Source of the DNA: an uncultured Aquimarina sp.
GTDB taxonomy: Bacteria; Bacteroidota; Bacteroidia; Flavobacteriales; Flavobacteriaceae
Direction: 5' to 3'
Assembly: GCA_947500505.1 (NCBI GenBank)
Contig: CANMSL010000007.1
Coordinates: forward strand, 124,001 to 188,000
DNA: 64,000 nt
In this document: one piece after another, positions 10,220 to 17,795 of the stretch
Position numbering within the stretch: position 1 is the first letter of the stretch
Layout of the letters: each line of letters opens with the position of its first letter
Notes under the pieces: generated by a model
What the model was told of the DNA's origin: nothing
Seen by the model: only the letters and a program-made list of their open reading frames with translations
The model's database searches: none
Position numbers and translations under genes: made by a program

Positions 10220-10235
10220 TGTTGTATATGCAACA
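10220..10235. promoter_or_regulatory. Palindromic operator upstream of the MarR gene
   Basis: TGTTGTATATGCAACA is a near-perfect palindrome located 8 nt upstream of the MarR start codon. It matches the site at 9783-9796 at 13 of 14 core positions, consistent with autorepression. Confidence 0.75.
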
Positions 10236-10260
10236 AATATATATAATTTTTCTAAATAGT

Positions 10261-11154
10261 TTATTGTTCACTACTATCCTTAAGATTAAAAGTTTTGTTG
10301 ATAATACTGCTTTGTAGAATAGCTTCTAGAGTTTTTACTGATTTATCGTGATTTTTAAAGGGAATGTTTTGATGTATTTTCTTGTAAATGTGATCTCTCT
10401 CCAGTAAAACATCGTCGACTTTTGCTTCAGAAAGTTCATATACTTTTTTCTTGTAATCTGAATTCCATTTTAAATCCTCGCTTACCCAGCCTTTTTCGAT
10501 AAAACCTTTGGTTTTTTTAGGGCAGCGACAAGGGTTTTCTGTATTGACTAAACCACATCGATCATTCATCCACTCATAAAGATTTTTTCTGGCCCGCGAC
10601 AAACGCTTCCTGAAATTGGCAGGTGAGATTCCGAATATCTCGCTAGCCAGCTGATGATCAATTTCAAAGAGTTCCCCAACGATATATGTTAAACGTTGTT
10701 CTCTGTCCAGACACATAATCATACCTGCCATACAAGAAATTTTACTTTCCTCGATGAGCAGTTGCATTTCTTTTTCCTCCGTCTCATCTAACGGTACCTC
10801 TGAGGATTGCTCTATGTATTCGAAAAAATTTTCAAATCCCGTTACTAGAGTTTCATACTTCTGTTTTTTAATATTTAGAATGTGATTGAAAGTTATGCGA
10901 TAAAGCCATGTTCTGAACCTGGATTTTCTGCTGTCATATTTGGCCAGATTTGTGACTATTTTAATTAAGACTTCCTGGGTAACATCTTCTGCATCAACTA
11001 CATTGTTCATCATCTTCAGTGCTATGTTGAAAATGTATTGTTGATGGTCGACTATTAGATCATTTAAACTTTGATGATCACCATCTAAAGATTTCTTGAT
11101 CAAGGTTTGATCATCTGTATCAGAATATTTTTCTAAGCTAAATGGTTTCTTCAC
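10261..11154 (-). CDS. Sigma-70 family (ECF-like) factor with cysteine-rich C-terminal extension
   Basis: 297 residues. Region 2 (about 28-95) contains DAEDVTQEVLIKI and RTWLYRITFNH. Region 4 (about 140-195) contains REQRLTYIVGELFEI and the recognition segment SPANFRKRLSRARKNLY. A C-terminal extension of about 90 residues follows, with RCGLVN and NPCRC. Cysteines at 141, 148, 200, 209 and 211 are all conserved in the paralogue at 20669-21547, suggesting a metal or redox site. The start is GTG. No anti-sigma gene is adjacent. The gene ends a likely operon with the 138-residue exported protein, an SRPBCC protein and a DUF2892-like protein. Confidence 0.9.
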   Translation of the reverse strand: MKKPFSLEKYSDTDDQTLIKKSLDGDHQSLNDLIVDHQQYIFNIALKMMNNVVDAEDVTQEVLIKIVTNLAKYDSRKSRFRTWLYRITFNHILNIKKQKYETLVTGFENFFEYIEQSSEVPLDETEEKEMQLLIEESKISCMAGMIMCLDREQRLTYIVGELFEIDHQLASEIFGISPANFRKRLSRARKNLYEWMNDRCGLVNTENPCRCPKKTKGFIEKGWVSEDLKWNSDYKKKVYELSEAKVDDVLLERDHIYKKIHQNIPFKNHDKSVKTLEAILQSSIINKTFNLKDSSEQ

Positions 11155-11162
11155 GTACTTAT

Positions 11163-11579
11163 TTATTTTCTCTTTAAGATAGCAATTTTATAATTGGTTC
11201 CACTATATTGATACTGGCCCGATGCTTCTCCACTTTCCTTAAAAACTAAATACAACGATCCGTTATAGTTATTACCATTATGCGCATTGGTCTTCCAATC
11301 ACCCTCGAATCGACCTTGATCCGTAAGCAACATTTTCATTCTTCCTTTACGTTTCTCGGCTCCGGAAGTATAAGCATAATCAATCCACAATTCATTTTCT
11401 GAAGTTATGTTAGCATTTTTGATGTTTGCTATACCCGCTGCCTCAATATCCAATTGATAGTTCTGTTGATTAACCAGAAAAGTGTTTGCCCATTTCCTTT
11501 GTTTATCTTTCTTCTCCGTCTCTTGTGCGTTAGAATTGATTGCAGTTATCAAACTTAGTAGGAGATATAACATTTTCAC
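11163..11579 (-). CDS. Hypothetical exported protein
   Basis: 138 residues with a signal peptide (LYLLLSLITAINSNAQ). The mature part is a small beta-rich protein with no family I recognise; the segment DQGRFEGDWKTNAHNG resembles ligand-binding beta-sandwich proteins only loosely. A GTG start at 11579 overlaps the SRPBCC stop codon (GTGA) and keeps a positive N-region; an ATG at 11573 is the alternative. It is co-transcribed with the sigma factor 8 nt downstream. Confidence 0.72.
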   Translation of the reverse strand: MKMLYLLLSLITAINSNAQETEKKDKQRKWANTFLVNQQNYQLDIEAAGIANIKNANITSENELWIDYAYTSGAEKRKGRMKMLLTDQGRFEGDWKTNAHNGNNYNGSLYLVFKESGEASGQYQYSGTNYKIAILKRK

Positions 11580-12004
11580 GATGTTTTTTTTGAAATATTT
11601 TCTAGCCCTTGCGCACCCGAAGCATACATACTACCAACCCCTTCCGTGATCATAGGGAAGATACTCTCATCTTCTAGAGAGAAATCCAGGTTCCAATCCA
11701 AAATAGTTTCTCCGTTATTATCTCTTACAGACATTGTTCCTACGACATCATTGATTGGAAACAGCGTCTGTTCATCAATGGCATATTGGAAAGTTTTAGT
11801 CTTATGATCAATTACTAGAATGGTCTCATTAAGGACTCCATTTTTTGTGGTACATACTCTTTTGGCTCCTTCGCCTTGTCCCTCTAGGCTACAGGTTTCA
11901 ATCATTGGAAGCCATTCATGCATTCCTGATGCCTTGCTGATGTTTGCCCAGACTTTTTCTGTCGGGGCATCTATGATATGGGTGGTTTTGATTTGCTTCT
12001 TCAT
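11576..12004 (-). CDS. SRPBCC (START-like) domain protein, cytoplasmic
   Basis: 142 residues of a single SRPBCC/polyketide-cyclase-like domain. It opens with the usual strand KQIKTTHIIDAPTEKVWANISKASGMHEWLPMI and ends with the long C-terminal helix. There is no signal peptide. The fold is a helix-grip cavity that binds hydrophobic ligands; the ligand is unknown. It is close in sequence to the SRPBCC protein at 16145-16561. It lies between a DUF2892-like gene and an exported protein in the sigma-factor operon. Confidence 0.88.
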   Translation of the reverse strand: MKKQIKTTHIIDAPTEKVWANISKASGMHEWLPMIETCSLEGQGEGAKRVCTTKNGVLNETILVIDHKTKTFQYAIDEQTLFPINDVVGTMSVRDNNGETILDWNLDFSLEDESIFPMITEGVGSMYASGAQGLENISKKTS

Positions 12005-12010
12005 TTTTGT

Positions 12011-12298
12011 TTAATTTACTTGTTCATATTTAATTCCTTTAGCTTTTAATATCTTCTTCTCGTTCTCAGTTATTGTACACTGTTTGGTAAAATAACAAAG
12101 AATACACCTTGAGGAAAAAACGGTTCCGAATTGTGCTATTGCCAAAACGCCTAATAAGCTTGTGTACAGTAGATTGCTCGAAGCAAAATAAATAGCCCCT
12201 ACTACAGCGACTATTCCTACCATAGTTCTGATCGTTCTATCCATCACACCGATATTACGATTGAAAGAATAAGAGATCCCTCTTTTAAGATTGTTCAT
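12011..12298 (-). CDS. DUF2892-like small membrane protein
   Basis: 95 residues from the ATG at 12298. NRNIGVMDRTIRTMVGIVAVVG matches the DUF2892 pattern of a two-helix membrane hairpin, the domain also fused to rhodanese in YgaP. A CILCYFTKQC segment near residue 70 puts three cysteines after the second helix. It is the first gene of the sigma-factor operon. A GTG three codons upstream is an alternative start. Confidence 0.78.
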   Translation of the reverse strand: MNNLKRGISYSFNRNIGVMDRTIRTMVGIVAVVGAIYFASSNLLYTSLLGVLAIAQFGTVFSSRCILCYFTKQCTITENEKKILKAKGIKYEQVN

Positions 12299-12321
12299 AA
12301 TAATCACTTAATGTTTATATA

Positions 12322-12352
12322 AGTGATACAACTGTAATTACGAAGTGTGACA
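12322..12352 (-). promoter_or_regulatory. Possible sigma-regulon promoter upstream of the DUF2892 operon
   Basis: On the minus strand TGTCACAC (12345-12352) is identical to the -35 box found at 21.6 kb. At the expected distance the -10 region reads GTATCAC, which departs from the CATCTAA seen at the other sites. It may serve the paralogous sigma factor encoded in this operon. The -35 match is clear and the -10 is weak. Confidence 0.5.
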
Positions 12353-12364
12353 AAAATTACTGGA

Positions 12365-12555
12365 TATACCAGTGATCCGTTGTGCATTTTGATTTTTTTT
12401 ATTCAAAATTTGTCGATTCGAGTGCTTTGACTAAAAGAAGAAGTGTATACTCCATTTAATTTTGGAAAATTACTCGAATCTACCTGACGTGGTAGAAAGG
12501 TTGACGCTTTTTATTACTATTTTTTCCAAAATGCACAAAAGGTACCGGTGATATA
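12365..12555. repeat. Dispersed intergenic repeat with inverted ends (MITE-like)
   Basis: The ends of this 190-bp intergenic block are inverted copies of CAAAATGCACAA (left end about 12380-12391 on the minus strand, right end about 12528-12539 on the plus strand). The left ~73 bp (12374-12446) recurs in inverse orientation at 45120-45192 at roughly 93% identity by eye, and the words GATACTCC/TATACTCC and AAAATTACTCGA are shared further in. The same end motif occurs again at 28520. No coding capacity is apparent. Confidence 0.65.
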
Positions 12556-12602
12556 TAATTAAGATTATATTTATTTTAAAAAAAAATCTTTACAGATTCT
12601 AC

Positions 12603-13610
12603 TTAAAAAGGCTCGCCTAAAAAGCGTACAACGGCCCGAATATAGTCAGCAGGCGCTTCTTCCTGAATATAAAATCCTGTGTTAGGTACAATGGTAATTC
12701 TATTTTGTGGTACTGAGAATTGTTCTTGAAAACGTGCTGCTACGATATCTACATCAAAAAAAGCATCTTGTTCTCCCCATATGATGGCTACGGGTTTATT
12801 GAAGTTCTGAAATAAGGCATCCGTACCATCAGGATCTGCTAAAATAGTTCCTATGGTTTCAAAAAAATCTATATATGCTTGTGCGGTTCCATCGTTATTA
12901 ACAGGAATTGTATATGCTTCAAGTAGCTCTTCTGTAATAAGAGACATATCGCTTAGTCCCATTTCCAGAAATTCGTTTGTAGTAAATTGAGCGAATTCAA
13001 AATCTGAAAGCTGAGACCATACCTCTTCTGCAGTTGCTTGTCCTGAGAAAACGAGGCCATTAGTCATACTTGGTGTAGCACCTTCTAACCACGCAGAAGC
13101 ATCGGCAATAACCAAACCATCGATTCGTGAAGTACTTTGTTTCATCATTTCTGTGGCGATAAATCCGCCTATACCGTGCATGCCTAAAACAAAATTATCT
13201 ATACCTAATGCATCAATAAATTCATATATCCTATTGGCCTGAGCATTCAGCGTGTAAAGGCCCGGAGTGTCCTGTTTATCACTTTGCCCAAAACCAAGGT
13301 AATCTACAGCAATTACTCTGTAACCGCTTTGCTCGGCGATTTGCTCGGCTACGTTTCTGTATAAAAAAGAAGATGTAGGTATGCTATGTATAAATAGTAA
13401 AACATCACCATCCGATGGTCCGTATTCTAAATATGCCAAGGATTGACCAGAAACTTCAATGGTGTTCAAATTAGCAATATGCTGGGCTAATAGTTGATTT
13501 CCATTATCTTGATTGTTATTGTCATCATCATCACTACAGGAAATTGTAGTAAGTGTACTAAATAATAGGATGGTAATTAATTTTAGGGTACGAATTAGAT
13601 TTTCTTTCAT
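12603..13610 (-). CDS. Alpha/beta-hydrolase lipoprotein lacking catalytic residues (haloalkane-dehalogenase-like)
   Basis: 335 residues with a lipoprotein signal (Cys25 in TTISCSDDDD) and a full alpha/beta-hydrolase fold resembling haloalkane dehalogenases and epoxide hydrolases. The active-site positions are changed. The oxyanion motif HGNPTSS is HSIPTSS (75-81), the nucleophile elbow reads GMHGIGG with Gly146 where Asp or Ser is expected, and the catalytic His position is Phe313 (TGFYIQEE). The intact paralogue at 25978-26889 has Asn, Asp and His at these places. It is therefore probably a binding protein or pseudoenzyme anchored in the envelope, not a hydrolase. Confidence 0.82.
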   Translation of the reverse strand: MKENLIRTLKLITILLFSTLTTISCSDDDDNNNQDNGNQLLAQHIANLNTIEVSGQSLAYLEYGPSDGDVLLFIHSIPTSSFLYRNVAEQIAEQSGYRVIAVDYLGFGQSDKQDTPGLYTLNAQANRIYEFIDALGIDNFVLGMHGIGGFIATEMMKQSTSRIDGLVIADASAWLEGATPSMTNGLVFSGQATAEEVWSQLSDFEFAQFTTNEFLEMGLSDMSLITEELLEAYTIPVNNDGTAQAYIDFFETIGTILADPDGTDALFQNFNKPVAIIWGEQDAFFDVDIVAARFQEQFSVPQNRITIVPNTGFYIQEEAPADYIRAVVRFLGEPF

Positions 13611-13652
13611 TATTGTATTATTTTACGCTTTAGCAAAAGCATTCTATTATAG

Positions 13653-14654
13653 TTAATTTATTTCTATGACTACCTTACCTTTTTGATTGCCTTTTTCTAA
13701 ATATTGATAGGCCTGAGTAGCTTGTTCCAGATTGAAAACTTTATCTATAACCGGCCAATATTCCTTATGTTGCAAACCATTTAATATTTCTACTTTAGCC
13801 TGATTAAACACTTCTGGTTTTCTAAATAAATGGAAGACCACGTGGAAACTTGTCAGTTTGAGATTCTTCATAACTAAAGGGAAAAATGGTATCTGTGGAA
13901 TCTCCATTGATAGAAGACCTCCTGCAACAATGGTTGCTTCTGGCGAAGCTGCGTTAGCAAGTTTTTCTGTGAAATCTCCAAGTACTAAATCTACAGCGAT
14001 ATCAAATCCCTTATGATTAGTATATTCCAAAATCTTTTCGGTTAGATTTTCATTGGCTGTATGAATAATATAATCTGCACCATTCTCTTTTAGAAAATTG
14101 TCTTTGGTGTTATTTCTGGAAGTAACTATCACCGTTGCACCAAATCTTTTTGCCATCTGTACCATTGCAGCACCTATTGCACTACTTGCTGCAGTAATAA
14201 CAACTGTTTGATTAGCATTTCTTTTTAAACCCCCATTTAAAATCAAGGCACAATATGCGGTAGAAAAGGCCATCCACACAGAAGCGGCTTCCTTAAAATT
14301 TAACTCTTTTGGCTTATGTATAATAGCTTCTATGGGCGCAACAATAAATTTGCCTAATACGCCATACTCATTCGGTAAGATATTGGGGGTGATACAAACT
14401 TCATCGCCGGCTTTAAAGTCTATAATGTTTTCTCCAACACTATAAATGATTCCAGCAGCTTCAGTACCAATTTTAGATGGGAATTCTGGTTCGATGACAT
14501 AAACACCACTCATATACATATGTTCTGAACGATTGAGTCCAGTGGCTTTAACTTCTACCACAACCTCATTTTCACGTGGACTGGGTATTTCTTCATCACT
14601 ATATTCTAAGGCAGTTGGCCCCGTTGCTTTATTAAACTTTATAATTGTATTCAT
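13653..14654 (-). CDS. MDR-family NAD(P)H:quinone oxidoreductase, zinc-independent
   Basis: 333 residues. The N-terminal GroES-like half (VVVEVKATGLNRSEHMY, GTEAAGIIYSVGE) and a Rossmann half (VVITAASSAIGAAMVQMAKRFGA) identify a medium-chain dehydrogenase of the quinone-reductase type; zinc-ligand cysteines are absent. I start it at the ATG at 14654 because the upstream extension would run through the terminator hairpin at 14670-14702. It is a clear paralogue of the gene at 24958-25962, and both sit beside hydrolases of haloalkane-dehalogenase type. Confidence 0.9.
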   Translation of the reverse strand: MNTIIKFNKATGPTALEYSDEEIPSPRENEVVVEVKATGLNRSEHMYMSGVYVIEPEFPSKIGTEAAGIIYSVGENIIDFKAGDEVCITPNILPNEYGVLGKFIVAPIEAIIHKPKELNFKEAASVWMAFSTAYCALILNGGLKRNANQTVVITAASSAIGAAMVQMAKRFGATVIVTSRNNTKDNFLKENGADYIIHTANENLTEKILEYTNHKGFDIAVDLVLGDFTEKLANAASPEATIVAGGLLSMEIPQIPFFPLVMKNLKLTSFHVVFHLFRKPEVFNQAKVEILNGLQHKEYWPVIDKVFNLEQATQAYQYLEKGNQKGKVVIEIN

Positions 14655-14669
14655 ACGAATTAGATTAAA

Positions 14670-14702
14670 ATCAAAGAGGATGCTATTAGCATCCTCTTTG
14701 AT
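14670..14702 (-). terminator. Rho-independent terminator of the SRPBCC gene
   Basis: A perfect 14-bp stem around ATCAAAGAGGATGC with a 5-nt loop, followed on the minus strand by a T-rich run, lies 6 nt after the stop codon at 14708. Confidence 0.85.
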
Positions 14703-14707
14703 AAATA

Positions 14708-15220
14708 TTACTTGGCAGCTGCTGCCATATTTCCTGTCCATTCCTGAACTGTACTATCCATAAATGCAATGAATTGTTCTTCTGTCATTTGTGGATTTTC
14801 CATAAACTGTTCATAATTAGACCACCATACAATCATACTTTTTTGGTAGCCTAAGTCTACAATTTTAAAGTTATTGACCATACCTTTAGTTGGTGTACCT
14901 TCTACTATTTCGTAGGAATAACTGCGTTTATCATCATCAAAAGCAATGATATTCTCTTTAAAATGTCCGGATTTATCAGGCGTATAACACACACGGGTAG
15001 CACCAGCCTGATTGCCACCTTCCAGGGTCAAACTTCCTACTAAAGAAGAATATTTGTCAACGGTATCCAGATCTCTAACGATTTCCCATACATCATCTGC
15101 ACTTTTATTAACGACTACAGTTTTTACTAACTTAGCATCAGCATTTTGAGCAGTAATTTGAGTATTATTTAGAAGCATCATCAAAATGATTACTGTACTT
15201 AAAAAATTAACTTTTTTCAT
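14708..15220 (-). CDS. SRPBCC domain protein, exported
   Basis: 170 residues with a signal peptide ending near TQITAQ, then one SRPBCC domain (KTVVVNKSADDVWEIVRDLDTVDKYSSLV). It is a close paralogue of the exported protein at 21684-22193: both share FKENII-F, MVNNFK, NPQMTEEQF and a C-terminal Ala-rich tail. It presumably binds a hydrophobic ligand in the periplasm. It follows the HhH protein gene by 48 nt and is closed by its own terminator. Confidence 0.88.
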   Translation of the reverse strand: MKKVNFLSTVIILMMLLNNTQITAQNADAKLVKTVVVNKSADDVWEIVRDLDTVDKYSSLVGSLTLEGGNQAGATRVCYTPDKSGHFKENIIAFDDDKRSYSYEIVEGTPTKGMVNNFKIVDLGYQKSMIVWWSNYEQFMENPQMTEEQFIAFMDSTVQEWTGNMAAAAK

Positions 15221-15268
15221 TTTATTTGTTTTAAATTAAGATTTGAAATTTCACTTTCTCGAAAGCGA

Positions 15269-15601
15269 TTATGATTTTAGTTCGTTCTGTATGGCTTCGA
15301 GTTCACTAAGGCATTTTGGATTTTTTAGATCATTCCAATAAAACCACTGTAGCTTTTCCTTTTCACGAAATTGTTCTTTTACGCAGGAGACGTAAATTCC
15401 GCAACGCACTATATATATCAGGGCACGATTTCCTTTTTTTCCTATTAGCATATTATATCGTTCGTATAACTCTTCTGCGCTTTGAAATTTTAGATCATTT
15501 ATAGAGTGAATCCCTATGCGCCATAATATACTGGCCAGTTTGTCCCCCACGCGAGGTAGTGTTTTTAACTCTTTGATACCTTCTTCGCGATCTATAATCA
15601 T
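15269..15601 (-). CDS. Helix-hairpin-helix protein, Cdd1-like
   Basis: 110 residues. ELKTLPRVGDKLASILWRIGIHSINDLKFQSAEELYERY followed by ALIYIVRCGIYVS matches the Cdd1 family (helix-hairpin-helix, TfoX C-terminal-like). The fold binds DNA or acts as a protein-interaction module; its role here is unknown. It begins immediately after the stop of the upstream SRPBCC gene. Confidence 0.82.
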   Translation of the reverse strand: MIIDREEGIKELKTLPRVGDKLASILWRIGIHSINDLKFQSAEELYERYNMLIGKKGNRALIYIVRCGIYVSCVKEQFREKEKLQWFYWNDLKNPKCLSELEAIQNELKS

Positions 15602-16087
15602 CTAACTGGCTTGCTTAAGTTCTTGTTTGGTTATCTTTCTTCCTGTTTTAAGAAAGTGCTCAAGACCTTTTAGGAAATTTTCAGTCCCCTCGGTCATCTT
15701 AGGCTTTATCATCAGTGGATTCATAATTTTCCCCATAATTCCTTTGGTTTTATACTGAAAAGTAAAAGACACATTAGTTCGATTACCGACCTCGGTTAGT
15801 ATGATCACTCCACCCATATTCTTAATTGGTGGTAGTTTAGCACCGTCATAAATATCGATTACCATTTTTTCATTTGGGATATACTCAGTTATACGTTCTT
15901 CAAAAGAACCAAAAGGAGCGAGGTCACAATGTCTTTGAGCTCCTAATCCTGTTTTTCTGTTTGAGGTGGTACTGTGAGAGTTTTTTAATCCTGGATTCCA
16001 AACATGAATGTTGTCGAAATCATCCAGTACAGCCCAAATCTTTTCTTTTGAAAAAGGCATCGTGCGCGTTGCGGTTATATGTATCAT
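15602..16087 (-). CDS. SRPBCC domain protein, cytoplasmic
   Basis: 161 residues from the ATG at 16087 (MIHITATRTMPFSKEKIWAVLDDFDNIHVWNPG). A single SRPBCC domain of the MxaD/polyketide-cyclase type, with GLGAQRHCDLAPFGSFEERI and a C-terminal helix ending LEHFLKTGRKIT. Longer starts lack a plausible translation signal. It lies in a unit with the SRPBCC gene at 16145 upstream and the HhH gene downstream. Confidence 0.87.
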   Translation of the reverse strand: MIHITATRTMPFSKEKIWAVLDDFDNIHVWNPGLKNSHSTTSNRKTGLGAQRHCDLAPFGSFEERITEYIPNEKMVIDIYDGAKLPPIKNMGGVIILTEVGNRTNVSFTFQYKTKGIMGKIMNPLMIKPKMTEGTENFLKGLEHFLKTGRKITKQELKQAS

Positions 16088-16144
16088 TTTCAGATGTATT
16101 TTAAGAGCATCGACTATAAAGTACATAGCCGATGCTAAATTTGT

Positions 16145-16561
16145 TTAAGCATTTGCAAATTCAGAAAGACTAGAGGCAGCCATTTGATAGATACCTTCAA
16201 TGTTTTTCTTTATTTCAGGAAATGTGGCCTCGTTTTCTTCAGAGATTTCGAAGTCTACATCCCAATGCATTATGGTTTGATTTCCATTTTCCTTTAAGGT
16301 AATGGTACCTTTTATGTCGCTTATAGGCATAAAATCTTGCTTGTCAATGCTATATTTAAAAACCTTGTTTTCTGCATCGGCCTCAATAGTCTCGTGTAAA
16401 GTTGCACCTTCTGGGGTTGTGCAAATTCGCTTGTTTCCATCTACAGAACAGGTAGCTATGATAGGCATCCACTTGTCCATATGTGTTCCTGGGCCGACTT
16501 TTGACCAAACCTTATCAACTGGTGCATTTATTTGGTTTACGGTTTCAATTCTTTTTTTCAT
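16145..16561 (-). CDS. SRPBCC domain protein, cytoplasmic
   Basis: 138 residues, one SRPBCC domain: ETVNQINAPVDKVWSKVGPGTHMDKWMPIIATC and the strand IMHWDVDFEI. It is most similar to the protein at 11576-12004. It is first in a unit with a second SRPBCC gene and the HhH gene, and has a TetR-type operator upstream at 16595-16610. Confidence 0.88.
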   Translation of the reverse strand: MKKRIETVNQINAPVDKVWSKVGPGTHMDKWMPIIATCSVDGNKRICTTPEGATLHETIEADAENKVFKYSIDKQDFMPISDIKGTITLKENGNQTIMHWDVDFEISEENEATFPEIKKNIEGIYQMAASSLSEFANA

Positions 16562-16594
16562 TTTGAATAATTTAAAGATTAATATTTAACTATA

Positions 16595-16610
16595 TAGATT
16601 GGTCTGTCTA
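16595..16610. promoter_or_regulatory. TetR-type operator upstream of the SRPBCC operon
   Basis: TAGATTGGTCTGTCTA matches the palindromic site at 17658-17673 (read on its other strand) at 14 of 16 positions. It lies 34 nt before the SRPBCC start and 18 nt after the DinB gene end. Confidence 0.7.
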
Positions 16611-16627
16611 ATTAAAAAATAAAAATA

Positions 16628-17065
16628 TTACCATCCCAGGTAAGACGGTGGTTTAATATCCTTCATTCTGAGATACATAACGAGTTGACCTCGATGATGA
16701 GACAGGTGATTATCCATAACATTACTGATTTCATATCGGGTGCGTTTACCGTACCAGACGTCGATAATTTCACCAAGTTGACTATCGTCCATTTGTTGTA
16801 AGTTATCAATAAAACCATCAAAGAAATTTTCCAGAGCCTCACTAATTAAATCTTTCGAAGTCATTTTTAGCTTTTCAAACTCCATCCCGGTAACAAATCT
16901 ACTATGTGTCCGCAACCAGCTCGTGATATGACTCAACTGAGATTGATAGCTTTTTACTGTGGATATCGGTTTGAAGTCAAAGTCTTCCTCTGGCATCGCA
17001 TCTACAAATTTTAAGGTATAGCGCTTATTGCCTTTCCATTTTCTGATAAGTTCTTCTTTTTTCAT
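16628..17065 (-). CDS. DinB-fold protein, cytoplasmic
   Basis: 145 residues of a four-helix DinB/YfiT-like protein. Metal-ligand histidines are visible in LSHITSW (about residue 46) and in the C-terminal NHLSHHRGQLVMYLR. The superfamily contains metal-dependent thiol transferases and hydrolases that use low-molecular-weight thiols; the reaction here is unknown. Its start overlaps the stop of the TetR gene by 1 nt, so the two are translationally coupled. Confidence 0.88.
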   Translation of the reverse strand: MKKEELIRKWKGNKRYTLKFVDAMPEEDFDFKPISTVKSYQSQLSHITSWLRTHSRFVTGMEFEKLKMTSKDLISEALENFFDGFIDNLQQMDDSQLGEIIDVWYGKRTRYEISNVMDNHLSHHRGQLVMYLRMKDIKPPSYLGW

Positions 17066-17646
17066 TAGGGTGTAAGCATGAGTTCCAATTGTTTTCGAAA
17101 GGCAAGGAGAGGTTCTTCCAACATTCCGGATTTCATTAAGACCAATGCACCGTTGTACATCGCCAGCATCGAAATGGTCAAACCTCTGGAATCCTGCATT
17201 GTAGAAATGGTTCCATCTTTTTGTCCTTCTTCAATACAAGCCTGAAACACATCGATAAAATTTTCGAAGTTAGTCATGCAAGAATGTGTCAAAACGGAAT
17301 TGATTTGCCCAACTTCCTGGCTCATTCCTACAAGCAAACAGCCCCATTTAAATTGATCCCTTTTGTAACCTTCTATAAAAATATCGAATAGATGGATGAG
17401 TCTCTTCTTGGGGTTTAAAGTGATATCACTCAACAATTCTTTCATATAATCGGTACTCCAAACTCCGTAATAATCCAAAACCTGAGCGCCAAAGTCGTCT
17501 TTATCTTTAAAAAAATTATAAAAAGAGCCTCTTGAGATTCCAGCGGTTTTCAGAATTTCGTTTGTACCGGTGTTATGATACCCATTAAGACGGAAAAGTT
17601 CCATTCCTACCTTAAGCACATCATCTTTGCTATGTTTTACATTCAT
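17065..17646 (-). CDS. TetR/AcrR family regulator
   Basis: 193 residues with an N-terminal HTH (DDVLKVGMELFRLNGYHNTGTNEILKTAGISRGSFYNFFKDKDDF). The C-terminal domain has WGCLLVGMSQEVG, a conserved-Cys motif seen in TetR_C_16/NemR-AcuR-like repressors, where such a cysteine can sense electrophiles. Two palindromic sites lie just upstream and one further on at 16595, defining a small local regulon: itself, DinB and the SRPBCC-SRPBCC-HhH unit. Confidence 0.9.
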   Translation of the reverse strand: MNVKHSKDDVLKVGMELFRLNGYHNTGTNEILKTAGISRGSFYNFFKDKDDFGAQVLDYYGVWSTDYMKELLSDITLNPKKRLIHLFDIFIEGYKRDQFKWGCLLVGMSQEVGQINSVLTHSCMTNFENFIDVFQACIEEGQKDGTISTMQDSRGLTISMLAMYNGALVLMKSGMLEEPLLAFRKQLELMLTP

Positions 17647-17657
17647 AATTTCTCAAT

Positions 17658-17673
17658 TAGACTGATCAATCTA
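17658..17673. promoter_or_regulatory. TetR-type operator upstream of tetR
   Basis: TAGACTGATCAATCTA is palindromic except for one mismatched pair and lies 12 nt before the TetR start codon, as expected for autorepression. Confidence 0.75.
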
Positions 17674-17701
17674 TTTACAAAGATGTACTTATATTTTGAA
17701 A

Positions 17702-17717
17702 TAGACAAATCAATCTA
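17702..17717. promoter_or_regulatory. Second TetR-type operator upstream of tetR
   Basis: TAGACAAATCAATCTA keeps both outer half-sites of the 17658-17673 palindrome with changes only at the centre. Its centre is 44 bp upstream, four helical turns away. Confidence 0.6.
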
Positions 17718-17741
17718 GTTATTTTTTTCAGCCCACAAAAA

Positions 17742-17769
17742 AACCCTTGAATATACTATTGCAAGGGTT
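17742..17769 (-). terminator. Rho-independent terminator of the SnoaL gene
   Basis: AACCCTTG and CAAGGGTT form an 8-bp stem, followed on the minus strand by a T-run. It closes the operon ending at 17796. Confidence 0.8.
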
Positions 17770-17795
17770 GTTCAAGTCAATCAGGTTATCAGCCG

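Noticed and set aside
14670..14741. Longer N-terminus for the MDR reductase
   Set aside because: It would translate a perfect terminator hairpin, and the family starts at the methionine at 14654.
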